Origin: Owenia fusiformis
Lineage: Eukaryota > Annelida > Polychaeta > Sabellida > Oweniidae
Assembly: GCA_903813345.2 (NCBI GenBank)
Contig: CAIIXF020000003.1
Location: 917,621 to 981,620, forward strand
Length of the DNA: 64,000 bases
Direction: 5' to 3'
The notes beneath the pieces are model-generated. The model was not told the DNA's origin. It did not search any database and saw only the letters and a program-made list of their open reading frames with translations. Shown here piece after piece: positions 45,948-57,313 of the stretch (its first letter is position 1; each line of letters begins with the position of its first letter). The position numbers were made by a program, and so were the translations under genes.

Positions 45948-46895
45948 TCACCTACCACCTGTACCGCCATGTGTTTACCAAAGGTTTTGGGGCCTGAACT
46001 GTGTTCACAGTTCTTTGGACGAAAAATATTCCCAAACTTGCACACATTGTTATGTAATATTATATATATGTTACGTAATATTATTAATATATTTTAATAA
46101 ATTTAATAACAGGCAAAACAGTTGTTTTGTTTGTCTTGTGCAACAAAGCTTTGGTAAACACATGCGTGTGATAAACATAAATATTAATCTAATTGAAGAT
46201 TAGATTCTTTATGTTTACATCTAAGCAAGTACACATCAATGTCAATTTTTAGGGGAGGAGTTTGGATGAGGTTTGGTTAGTCCCAATTATTAAAATATAT
46301 TAATAATATTACGTAACATATATATAATATTACATAACAATGTGTGCAAGTTTGGGAATATTTTTCGAGGGGGAGGAGGTCGGGGAATGGGTGGACTTTG
46401 TTATAAATATATATTTATTTAGTCACTGTATGCACGTTCTTTAAATATGAAAATATGAAATATAATAATCTAAAACCATCTGACTGCAGACTTTATTTAA
46501 TACATGTCTACTCTTTAAATGATAGCTTGCAAGTGTTTAGCATGGTACATATCTTGGGACTAACCAAACCTCATCCAAACTCCTCCCCTAAAAATGATTG
46601 ACATTGATGTGTACTTGCTTAGATGTAAACATAAAGAATCTAATCTTCAATTAGATTAATATTTATGTTTATCACACGCATGTGTTTACCAAAGCTTTGT
46701 TGCACAAGACAAACAAAACAACTGTTTTGCCTGTTATTAAATTTATTAAAATATATTAATAATATTACGTAACATATATATAATATTACATAACAATGTG
46801 TGCAAGTTTGGGAATATTTTTCGTCCAAAGAACTGTGAACACAGTTCAGGCCCCAAAACCTTTGGTAAACACATGGCGGTACAGGTGGTAGGTGA
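45948..46895. repeat. Long inverted repeat, ~340-bp arms, 267-bp spacer
   Basis: The left arm (45948-46286) is matched almost perfectly in reverse complement by the right arm (46554-46895), apart from a 3-bp indel. Each arm also has its own inverted motif: CATGTGTTTACCAAAG pairs with CTTTGGTAAACACATG about 180 bp inward. The spacer starts with a third, ~80-bp copy of the TTATTAAAATATATTAATAA segment, in right-arm orientation. The identical 62-codon open frames on opposite strands are products of the palindrome. No target duplication was found outside the arms. It resembles a Foldback-type element. Confidence 0.9.
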
Positions 46896-47560
46896 ATGAG
46901 GCATATAATATATGACTAGATAGCACATGAAAGGAACAGATTAGATGTGGTCAATTTGTTCAGAACTTGCCATTCATATTTTGACATGCTTTACATAATG
47001 AGGACTTCCCTATGAAGTAGGGGCACTTAATGTTCACTTAAATAGACCAGACATGAAGAAAATAATGTGGAGATGGACCTAAATTAGTTGTTGACAAAGT
47101 GTGACCAATCTTTCAATGAACTTTAAATTGGCTGTCATACATGGCATTTCAACAGATCACTGCCACTTTATAATCCCTCGTGTGAGGCATGTACCCTACA
47201 ATATAATAAGAACTACAGTACTAACTAATAGTAAATATAAAAAATATATACACATTTATACATTTTAACACAGGACAACACAATGCATAGTTATACAGGA
47301 GGTAGCACAAGCTACACCTAGTAAATATAAGTCCTTACATGTTTACATTTTTTCTCTGCTACCTTGCACAAATGCAAATGTAGCAAGATTAAGCAATGGA
47401 TAAGTCACAACTGACAGCACCTAATATGATTCACCATATTTAACATAATGTTAGAAGCCAATATTAATCTTATTTGAAAGCAAGTGATGCAGAAATGCAA
47501 ACATATCTTTCAAACATAATTGTCTATGTGGTATACAATATACACACACCTGTAAGGAAC
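46896..47560. other. Non-coding stretch 3' of the YR retroelement
   Basis: No gene is recognised. It may contain the 3' non-coding part of the neighbouring retroelement, but no repeat boundary was identified. Confidence 0.35.
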
Positions 47561-49548
47561 TCAGCGTTTTAATTTATGATGAGATATTCTTATGTATTTA
47601 TTCATGGCAGCTTGAGATGACCACCTTCCCCACCTTTGGATTGTGTCTAAATCTACATTGTTGGAAATAGCATTGTTCATCCCCCCAATTCGGAAGCTAT
47701 GAGTATTATAACTACTAGAATCAAACCCTGCGGCTTCTAATGACTCACTCATAACTTTGTGAACTCTGCTTCTGGTAATTTCACTGTGGTCTTCATTTCT
47801 GAATAATGGCCCATTACTAGTTCCCCTTTGCGATAAGTAACATTCCAAAGTGTGGACAGGGCAAACATCCTTCTGATTAGAAGATTGAATTTCCAGGGTA
47901 ATTGGCTTTGTGGTTTTCTTGTGTTTAAAGTTGTGCAAAGTTAATGATATAGATGTTTTCCCCAATTTGACATTTTCAGAAGTGATGACGTTTGGATTCT
48001 TGCCTGGTGCACCTGTTACTTCGCCAACTCTTAGTAAAGCATGAAATGATAGTGAAAACAATGCACTGAATAAATCTTGATCATATTTGCACTCAGTGAC
48101 ACTTGGTAGAACACGCAACATTTCAGATAAAGTATTTATTGTAATAGCCATGCGCGTCTGCTGGGGTGGATTTATTGCCAAGGCACCTCTGATTAGTTTC
48201 CTTACCATAAAGCTATTTGCGGGGTCTGTTTTATTCAAAATTTTGTGTAGAAAAGACAGCCCTGAAACAATGGTTGCAATTGATGAACCTGCATAATTCT
48301 TTAACGACAAATCAGCAATAAAATTTGATAGATTTTGTACAGATATTGGAAACATTTGACCAGTGTATTCATTTTTTAGATGAAATGCTGAATATTTATC
48401 CCATGCTCTTGCATAACTCTCTCTTGTTTTGGTAGCTATAGAAGATGACAGTAGGTCAACTATTCTATTTCGCAACAAATTGGAACTGGCGTTTCTGGGC
48501 GAGAGTCCAACCAGGGTGCTATTTCTTTGATGTTCCCCTGAAACGATCGAGATATTTTGTCAGCAATTAAATTTTGTTTACTTGGTATGTACTCGGCCTT
48601 AAACCATATGTTATGATTCATACAGTCCAATACAATTTGTCTCAATAGTTGCATAGTTATTTTATTTTTGGATGTTTTATTAGTTAGGGATGCACATATC
48701 ACTTGATTATCGCACATAAACAATATCTTGTGGTTTTTAAGAAGTTTACCCCATGTAGCGATTGCTAGAGCAATAGGATAGATCTCTTTACTGGATATGT
48801 CATAGTTTTGATTACTGTCATTCCAAGGAACAAAGAACCATTTTGAGCCCAACACTGCTGCTGCCCCATGAGTCCCACTTGCATCAGTATACAAACGGAT
48901 CACTTCTGACGACATCCAATCTTTGTGCATAAACACTGATACACCATTCCACTTGTGCAGGAATAAATACCAAGTATTCAAATCGCTTCTTGCGGATTTA
49001 GTCAGTTTTATTCTTGAATTTGATTTGTGGGTTCTAGAATGATCGCTGCTAAGTAAATCATAAAGCCTACGGGTGAATGCACGACCACTGGGTATTACTC
49101 TTGAGGCAAAATTCAATGAACCAAGCAAGGATTCCAATTGTTTAGCAGAAATAAACTTACTCCTTTTGAAATGCCCTACATCCTTGACCAACTGAGTTAA
49201 CTTGTCCTGAGGAAGTCTTGCCTGTTGTTTATTACTGTCAATCTCAATGCCATAGACAGTCAAAACTTCTGTTGGATTATATGTCTTCTCAATTTTTATT
49301 GGGATATTTAGCCTTGACGACACCGTCAAGAAAGTGTTTAAACTCTCCTGACATTCCGTAGTATTTGCCTTACCAACAAAAACAAAATCATCCAACAGAT
49401 GAGACTGTTTAGTGACCCCTGCTGCCGAAGTTATATGTTTGGATATTATCTGCAACATCTTAGAAATCATTGAAGTAATTAATGAGATATTGGAAATAGT
49501 ATGCATAATGGAACATGCAACCTGCAAGCTCCCCCAAATCCGTTGCAT
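47561..49548 (-). mobile_element. Ngaro/DIRS-type tyrosine-recombinase retroelement (fossil)
   Basis: Two long minus-strand frames overlap slightly. The upstream one (48460-49548) carries the end of a reverse transcriptase (LLDDFVFVG catalytic box) and an RNase H domain (RLYTDASGTHGAAAVLG, MCDNQVICASL). The downstream one (47561-48478) is a tyrosine recombinase with the expected LLRVGE Arg, THSFRIGG His-x-x-Arg and AAMNKYIRI Tyr. RT-RNase H-YR order without a DDE integrase marks the DIRS/Ngaro group. It is incomplete, with about one or two breaks. The long open frames suggest a relatively young copy. A satellite array abuts its 5' side. Confidence 0.9.
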
Positions 49549-49555
49549 TTAAAAT

Positions 49556-50535
49556 CATGTAGTTCGCTGACATATTATATCATGCAGCCTCCAAATATAA
49601 AACGATATCGATACAAGAGAGAGAGTTATTCAAAGTAGCCAACAATGAATATAATAATATAATTTGCTAACATAGTATACATGCCGCCTCCTAATAACCC
49701 AATATACGAATATAGATAGAGTAGTTAGCCACCAATAAATTAATGGAATTCGCTGACATATTATTGCATGCAGCCTCCAAAGATATCAAAATAAAAATAA
49801 CGAGCGTAAGCCGCCAGAATTAAAATATGGAATTCGCTAACATATTATACATGCCGCCTCCATATAACATATTGTACAAATAAATAGAGAGTAATTAGCC
49901 ACGAATCGAATAATAGAATTCGCTGACATCATATTATTGCATGCAGCCTCCATAAATGCAAAAAACAAACTCCAGCGTAAGACGCCAGGACTTAAATCAT
50001 GGAATTCGCTAACATAGTATATCATGCCGCCTCCATAAAAAATCCATATACGAATATAGAGATAAGGTAACAATTAAAAATGGAATTCGCTGACATATTA
50101 TTACATGCAGCCTCCAAATATATCGAACTATATAACACGCGAGCGTAAGCCGCCTGAAATAAATATGGAATTCGCTGACATATTATTGCATGCAGCCTCC
50201 ATACTACAAATCTTGTGCGAAAGCCGCCAGAAATGAATATGGAATTTGCTAACATATTATACATGCCGCCTCCATATAACACAATGTATCTAACCAAATA
50301 TTATAGAGAGAGTAATTAGCAACCAATTGAATAATGGAATTCGCTGACATATTTTTGCATGCAGCCTCCCTACTATAAATCATTTGCGTAAACCGTCCGA
50401 AATAAAATATGGAAATCGCTAACATATTATACATGCCGCCTCCATAAGCATAATACTTATACGTATAGAATGATGAGCCGCCAATTAATTTACGAAATTG
50501 ACTGAAATGTTATAACAAACAACCTCCATAGCGAG
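49556..50535. repeat. Alternating A/B satellite, 11 units, ~170-bp dimer period
   Basis: Type A units contain GCTGACATATTATTGCATGC followed by AGCCTCC. Type B units contain GCTAACATATTATACATGCC followed by GCCTCC. A starts lie at 49566, 49752, 49922, 50089, 50174 and 50343; B starts at 49666, 49836, 50008, 50248 and 50418. The order is A-B-A-B-A-B-A-A-B-A-B, then one degenerate unit. Monomers are ~75-100 bp and the A-B dimer ~167-186 bp. Unit tails also differ by type: A has GAGCGTAAGCCGCC, B has GAGAGTAATTAGCCACC. Nearly every unit begins at ATGGAATTCGCT. It starts about 10 bp from the retroelement frame. Confidence 0.92.
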
Positions 50536-51879
50536 CCATCGATCACCTTTAAAGCTTACCAAACAATCCTGGAAACTGAAACCCAGATTCGTTCTATGCT
50601 CAAATTTCGAGGAGTATTTCTGAAGTTGACTTACTATAGGGAGTGACAAAAAATCAGAACCTCGACTGTCATCGATTACAACACACCATAATATATAGTT
50701 CTAAATAACTAGAATTTGCTCACCCTTAGGATGTACTGGTAATAGTGCGTAGTGCCGATGCCCGTCTCGTAGACAACGCTGCCGTAGGTTCACTATATCG
50801 ATCGATTCTGTCAAATCTTAGTATGGTCCTATTCGGGTAAAATGTTCTGGTATGCCTAATCGGTAAACAGTTTTTGAATATTTTCGAACAATGTCCTAAC
50901 TAGTCACAATCGGTTGCAATAATTGTTCAATAATTTTCGAACAATGCAGTATATAAATAACTCCTGTATTCTTCAATGTCAAGTAATGACCAGAGAAAGA
51001 AACGTATAATAAATACTAATGTTCTTTCACATAAATTTAATATACCAAGTAAATTAAGTCTGTAGGTATATAAACTTCTATAATCCACTGTAAATTGGAT
51101 AATCAGATATTTTATAGTATAATAAGATACATGTAGATTCTCCAAATCCAGAGAAATGAATACAGAAATAGTGAAGTGTTGGACCTAAACCACATGCGGA
51201 TTAAGTCTTTGTGATTGGTCAACTCTGGCCAGCCCCCTTGTCAGCTAAGAAATGAATTATCATTATAGACCACTCTGTTCTGCAACACAAAATAACTAAT
51301 CTCATGATTAGCTTTTATTTATTAATTGGAAATGATACAAAATGTCTCAAATGTAAATGTACCACAACTCAAAGTAAGCTATGGACAATTCCTGGATTAT
51401 CAACTCTACTTGGCACTATTTACTCTGATGAAAAAACTTCATTTTACAAAGTATTGTCCAAACAAACATTAAGTGAGTGATTACTATAGCTCATCATGCA
51501 GTGTTCTCCCTAAAACTTTTAATAAGGGCTACCACCACTTGAACTATTTACAGCACCAAGACTTTACCAAAAATTACACCAATACCTCCACTCAACGAAA
51601 TATAAAACTAGAAAACAGCAACTCCAGGGGGTAAAAAAATCCCACCGAACAAAACATGTTTCGATAAATAGCGGTCATCTTAATAATTTCTTCTTGAACA
51701 GAGCTCCTTTGCCCCTAGGTATCAATCAGCATATAAAATTTGCCACATTTTAAAAGAGAAACCATCTCAATTGTCATGTAGGATTTTGAACTAGAGCTGA
51801 AAAACAGATTTTTTTTGTGATAAAATTTTTTTTAAGAATTTTGGACTTACATAACTGTTAACTTATATTAATGTACCCC
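50536..51879. other. Gene-free stretch upstream of the array
   Basis: No exon or RNA gene is supported. A CTTTTAATAAGGGCTACCAC segment near 51516-51540 is unremarkable. Confidence 0.35.
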
Positions 51880-53517
51880 TCAACACTGACCCTTCGTTTT
51901 TTTGGGGCTCCCAGCTGCCTCTCCTAGCGTTACCACCTCAGCTTTAAAGAAACTATCTAGTCTTTCTTTTGCTACTGGAAATTTTGCACTTTGAAAGACC
52001 TGAAACAAGATACAGTAAACATATAATTAAAACACAAAGAAATAAAATATAAAACAAGACATTAACATGACCAACACAGTCCATTAGATTCTTACTAAAG
52101 GTTCATCAAATGCAGGTATATGTTGTAAAAGAGCAATTGGAATTTTCTGGACAGGTTTCCCTACCATTTGACTTGTAGGACAAGACCTATGGCTACAATA
52201 CTCCTAAAGGACCTGCCATGGGAGAATCATGAGCCAAACTCAAGATTTCTTTATGATATGATTTTGGGACAACGATTTATTGTACAATTGCCCAATCATC
52301 TTCAGGGGAAACTTCAGGAGGTTTCCATTTCCAACTTAATTATGTCATTCTTTTTGTAGTAACTAACTGAGACCTTATCTCCTTCCTCAGTAGTAAGGCA
52401 TCTTTTATGAAGATCAGTGAGGAAATGATCTTGCTCTTGTTCATAAATCAACATGTGTTTAGAATGAAGATCATTTTTAAAAGAATCACTATCACTTGTT
52501 CAATTGATTGAGCATGGATTGACTGGAGAAGCTTTGCAATCCATGTTGGTGTGTGTAAGAGACCAGAGAGGTGGCCACATGAGGCATGTGTTGTAAAGAG
52601 CTGTAATTTTTGACTCCATAAGCATATTATCATCAACTTTTCACAACAAAATTCAATCACATTGAATGAACTAAATAATTTTGAAATTTTAAGGCAAAAT
52701 ATGCAAGATTGGCTAAGTTAATCAACTTTCCTTTGTTTATGTTTTTTGGATACCCTGTACATGAAAAAGTTAAGTAAATTGAGGCCACAGGAAAGGGGGT
52801 CTTATAGCAAATGTTTTCAATATTTTGATTTTTTACTATCAACAAAAGTTATAAAAAGTGCCACTACTATTGACAAACAGACAGACAAACTGATTGAGCT
52901 ACATGTTATAATATCCAGAAAGCTTACCTAGTTCTTCGAAAATGTACATTTTTTGGACCAAGGAACTCAATACCAACTATAGAAACATCATTTATTGAGT
53001 GCCCTTTGCTAAAATGATTGGGGACTACCTCATCTTTGTTATGACGTATTTGCGACAGATTATTACTAAATCTAGTATATAGAGATGTCCCTGTTTCACC
53101 CACATATTTAATTTCTTTACATTTTTTACATTTTATACCATATACAACATTCTCTGTTTTACAATTAATATGACCCCTAGTACTATATACAGATCCACAT
53201 TTCCCCATAAAACTATCAGATTCATTAACATACTTACAAAGGTATTTCTGATTAATTCACATTCATTTTAAATGAAGAGTTAACAGACAATTACCTTAGC
53301 CTGTTTGTGAAGATAGATGGTTCCAACACAAACATCTGGTGCAATGGCTCTAACATCAGCGTTTTGTCACAAACTTATCTTTTTTCATCTTGTGTATAAA
53401 CTTCTCATCCATGGAACACCTAGCCAAACGGGATCCATCTCTTACAATGATATCGCACCAGTAATACTGTTTACCTAATACTGGAGTATTAAGTACCAGT
53501 GCATCCAACTCCATCAC
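51880..53517 (-). CDS. Last two exons of a host-like gene, one 1-base frame change
   Basis: Exon 1 (53295-53517) follows ATGTTTGCAG and reads VMELDALVLNTPVLGKQYYW, then CDIIVRDGSRLARCSMDEKF. The open frame breaks at an A-run (ACAAAACGC); one extra A would explain it, because the next frame continues as ADVRAIAPDVCVGTIYLHKQ and ends AAG|GTAATTG. Exon 2 (51880-51999) follows CTTGTTTCAG in phase 0: VFQSAKFPVAKERLDSFFKA to a TGA. The matching phase supports one gene. I do not recognise it; the frame change could be decay or a sequencing error. A GIY-YIG fragment lies in the intron. Confidence 0.5.
52924..53208 (-). mobile_element. Penelope-like GIY-YIG endonuclease domain fragment
   Basis: The 94-codon frame has NVVYGIKCKKCKEIKYVGET then GTSLYTRFSNNLSQIRHNKD and VPNHFSKGHSINDVSIVGIE. 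This fits the GIY-YIG nuclease as found at the C-terminus of Penelope-like elements: VY.I.C..C...YVGET, an Arg in the following helix and HF...GHS..D near the end. The linker CKKCK pair is usual for that group. No reverse transcriptase was found upstream, so this is a 5'-truncated remnant, about 285 bp, sitting in an intron. Confidence 0.75.
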
Positions 53518-53942
53518 CTGCAAACATATAAACAACTAGAAAACAGCAACTTCACAAAGTAGCAAATCCCAACAAACAGAATCAGAATACATAAAAATTT
53601 CCATGAATGTGAAAGATATCATTATATGATATTTGCAATTAACTCTAAAATACCTCCAAGATTATGTTTTGTACGAATCTCAAGGTGTAGGTATCTCAAG
53701 ATTTCCCAAAATTCCCAATTTAGAGCCATTTTCACATGTCAGATATTATATTTATTAAAAACTTCCCTTAAACTTGAATATTCATCAAATCTAATGGATC
53801 AACTTTCATATTACCCTCATGTATTTGATAATTATATACATATCAGAATATGTCCAGTAAAACAAAGTATTATCTGTGCAATGAAACAAAGGATATTTCA
53901 TGTTTTGTGATTTTATAGCATGGGGTCTATGGGGAATCTCCC

Positions 53943-54173
53943 CTAGGTAGTCAATACTGTAAATACAAGATTACCAAGTCTTCTCGCTACTTTATGAATT
54001 TCAGGCACAACCTGACAACCTTGACAACCTTGAGATTTGTTAACAGTATATGCAAACACGGGTTTCACAGGTATTTGTACACGTGTGCATAATATGGTGT
54101 CTTGTTTAGGATCATATACAGTAAATAAATTGGAAAGAATACAATATAGAGGTTCTTGTGCAAGGCCGTCCAT
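53943..54173 (-). pseudogene. Pif1-like helicase, motif V/VI fragment
   Basis: The frame includes VYDPKQDTILCTRVQIPVKP then VFAYTVNKSQGCQGCQVV. 'P.KP.FA.TVNKSQG' is the conserved block before motif VI in Pif1/Helitron helicases. The C-terminal VAVGRA motif is not reached. The sequence differs clearly from the 18.9-kb copy, so they are not recent duplicates. Confidence 0.55.
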
Positions 54174-54624
54174 TCTGAGCTTTGATAATTCTTCTTGATC
54201 GAGTCAAAGATGAACTTGGTGATTATTTAAAGCCAAAACCAAAGCCTTCTTAAAGCCTGCTTAAAAGACCGCACATGCCCTTTAAAAATATGCATACTCT
54301 AGAGGCTAGAACAAATTGAACATGAATAAATTTCAAAATGGCACCTACACGTGCCTCACTTGAACAAACACTTATAGTGCCCTGTACAATGTTGATTGTG
54401 ATAACACTTCTCTCCTTATTAAGCTTCGGTGATTACATTTGAAATTAACTATATTAAGATAGCATTTATTGTTGCAAATGTGGGAGACATGCTTTCTCTT
54501 TTCGCATGCTCGACAACAATGAACAAAAAGCACCCAGTGGCACGGTTATTAAATGTTCTGTATGCAGCATTTGTCAATGCAGCTGTAAAGAGAGCTTTTC
54601 ATCTTTTTGATGTTAAGGAATTCC

Positions 54625-55266
54625 ATTTAGCCATATTGCTTTTCTGTTTGTGCAAGAGATTAAGCGAGATTAATTACTAATTTACTGCATGAGCACGGAC
54701 GTTTTGAGGTTGTAAGTTCATCTTCTTTATGTTGTTTCCATAGGTTTTGAATTCTTCCTTGCATAGTTGTATATGACTTCCTCTGGTATCTACTGAGTTT
54801 CAAGTCACGCACTAACTGGCGCTGTACATTTACCATCTGCGCTTCCCTAAAGGGGATCATAATTAGCATATACATGCTCATGTTTCCCTGTCCTGCTTTT
54901 GAATTCAGCCTTCTATGCCATCCCCCCAAAATCGTTATTTGTTCTATTTAGCCATATTGCTTTTCTGTTTGTGCAAGAGATTAAGCGAGATTAATTACTA
55001 ATTTACTGCATGAGCACGGACGTTTTGAGGTTGTAAGTTCATCTTCTTTATGTTGTTTCCATAGGTTTTGAATTCTTCCTTGCATAGTTGTATATGACTT
55101 CCTCTGGTATCTACTGAGTTTCAAGTCACGCACTAACTGGCGCTGTACATTTACCATCTGCGCTTCCCTAAAGGGGATCATAATTAGCATATACATGCTC
55201 ATGTTTCCCTGTCCTGCTTTTGAATTCAGCCTTCTATGCCATCCCCCCAAAATCGTTATTTGTTCT
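54625..55266. repeat. 321-bp tandem duplication inside a MULE remnant
   Basis: ATTTAGCCATATTGCTTTTC starts at 54625 and 54946. The copies run head-to-tail to 54945 and 55266 and appear identical or nearly so. They duplicate the transposase C-terminal coding part, so two ~89-99-codon frames with the same sequence appear. Confidence 0.92.
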
Positions 55267-55433
55267 AATCGGCTGATCAAAGATACTCCATGAATATCAA
55301 CCCCATATGTATGATTCTATCCAGTTTGTTCAAATGTACTCAACCACAGGGAGGAGTTGAGGACTGGCCTTCTCCGCTAGTTTGCTGAATACATCTTTGA
55401 TATGGTCTGATGGTATAAACAGTAAGTTCCTTC
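54660..55433 (-). pseudogene. MULE-type transposase C-terminal region, decayed
   Basis: Peptide blocks in order on the minus strand: RRNLLFIPSDHIKDVFSKLA, TNWIESYIWG, SWSIFDQPIRTNNDFG, then GWHRRLNSKAGQGNMSMYML and RYQRKSYTTMQGRIQNLW. 'W....P.RTNND.EGWH..LN' and the QRK.Y...Q.RI..LW tail are typical of invertebrate Mutator-like transposases. Two TGA stops lie before SWSIF, and a G-run of six where five would keep the frame separates TNNDFG from GWHRR. The 3' part is tandemly duplicated. The copy is not functional. Confidence 0.75.
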
Positions 55434-55494
55434 TTCATGTAATTCTGCACACTGCTTCCGTCTCCATGGTAAGAAAGCATGACGCTGACATTAC

Positions 55495-55614
55495 CTTGTA
55501 TGGTAGCTAATCCATAGGTCTGCGTTATATTTTGATGACCACCAGAATCCTGAATATATTTTAGTACACATGCTTCTTGGGTAGAAGTGTTTACAACACT
55601 GAGAGGTGTCTTGC
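55495..55614 (-). CDS. 120-bp exon candidate upstream of the MULE remnant
   Basis: Between ACAATTTTCAG and ACAAG|GTAATG lies an open segment GKTPLSVVNTSTQEACVLKY then IQDSGGHQNITQTYGLATIQ. The start faintly recalls an ankyrin repeat (GKTPL). No partner exon or family was identified. Confidence 0.3.
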
Positions 55615-56079
55615 CTGAAAATTGTTTTGCTACAAAAACCTCTCTTTTTTTTTTTGAAACATTTTGATAAATAAAAATTGATATTCAGAAATACACAAAA
55701 TGTTCAGAGAAGCTTATTCTTTTTTGTTGTTGTTGTTTGGTTTGTATAAATTTACATGAATACATATGTAAAATAAATAATATTGATGTAATAAATTTTA
55801 TGCATACTTACTTAAATTAGCAGAGAGATCGATGGAAACGATGTGGATTTTCTACAGTATACCGAAAGTTGATGTATCATCACTTTGTAAAATATGGCGG
55901 ATATTAGCTTACGGAGTTTTATTAAATTTTGGGACAGATTTATCAACAATGGGGCATAAAAAAATTTTTTTTAGATGCTTAATGCTTTGTTCACACATGT
56001 TCCTGGGCCTATGCGCATGATAATCATGAATCAGGATAATGATGATTGGAACTGGGACTGAGCTAGATTTAGACTAAGT

Positions 56080-56314
56080 ATGCCTTGGACATGTGATCAG
56101 TGCAGGATTCACAGGGCAGATAACTTAGCAAACTTGCTGAAACACATAAGTAGGGAACATTGCTACCAAAGTGCATCAGTACGATTACATTGCATCTTTC
56201 CAGATTGCAACGGAAAATATGTTGCATATAGCAAATGGAACTCCTACTACGTACATTATCGCAAATGTCATGTACACTACTTAGATGCCACTGACCCACC
56301 ATTTGAAAATCAGG
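56080..56314 (+). CDS. First exon with two C2H2-like zinc fingers
   Basis: The ATG opens MPWTCDQCRIHRADNLANLL then KHISREHCYQSASVRLHCIF and PDCNGKYVAYSKWNSYYVHY. Cys/His spacings are C-x2-C...H-x4-H and C-x4-C...H-x4-H, as in the N-terminal finger pair of transposon-linked vertebrate and invertebrate proteins. It ends at AATCAGG|GTAAGT, a strong donor. No downstream exon was recognised on the plus strand. Function is likely nucleic-acid binding, by inference from the fingers only. Confidence 0.5.
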
Positions 56315-57313
56315 GTAAGTAGTTGTTTAGGTGAAATTGAACTTCTCATAAAAGTTTCCAAGATGGCCGAAGGAAGATTGAATCCCAGAATGTAATCTTG
56401 TTATTTTTTTTAATCTCCAAATAACTTGTTCAGTCCAGAAATGTGCCTGCATATATTTCTAAGGCTGTAAGGAGAATGGTGAATACTCTTGTCTTGATTT
56501 TGAATTTTGTGTTCCCGACATGATTGTGCGATACCCATATATGAAAGAATAAATAAATTCAGAGGAATGTATATCCTGACTTTCAAACAAAAAAATTGAT
56601 TTGGATTGTAGTCTCGAACTTTGAGAAACTTAGATAGCACAGTTGTGTGACCTGGTTTGATGACCTTTTACCTTGTAGGTTTTACTTATTCAGAGCTTAG
56701 TAAGGTCTTTTGTGATTAAGCTGACCAAAATTTACATCCAAAAATTAATTTGAAAAATCAACTCAAATCCTAAAACTAATGTCAGATTTGAGCTTCTGGG
56801 AACTTGTAGATGATTTTCAAACAAACTTTGGTCAAATTGAAGCAATTTGAAAAATAACTTATTTTTTACGTCAAATATCTCATAAACGGTGAAAATTTTA
56901 TGCTGACATAGATTGAGCAATTTGTAGGGAAAGCTTCAATCTAGTATTGATGTTATTCATTGCAAGAAATGATCAAGTATAAGGCAAACTTTGAGAAACT
57001 TGCCAATCAGAAAACCTACGATTGACTTTAAACATGAGAAAGTTTCCTGAAAATGATTAAGTCCTACTTTTTGTCAAATCTAATAGAGTAAACACCAAAA
57101 ACTGTAATTCCAAGAGCTTTGAAATCTTCAGAGGACATATGTTGCATATACAGCAACTACTACATGGTATTTGAAAGTTCTCCTTCATCAAAGTGTCTAG
57201 TGTTTACAGAAAATTTGACTTTTTGACTTCAAAATCAGCAATTTCTCGGAAACCGGGCAAACTCGGGACATGGGAATTTTCAATGTTTTATGAAGTTATA
57301 ATAGTGGACTTAC

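Noticed and set aside
46015-46828. Identical 62-codon frames on opposite strands
   Set aside because: They are the two arms of the long inverted repeat and have no splice context.
49556-50535. Possible CRISPR array
   Set aside because: Monomers are 75-100 bp with no constant short repeat and unique spacer pattern, and the context is animal DNA.
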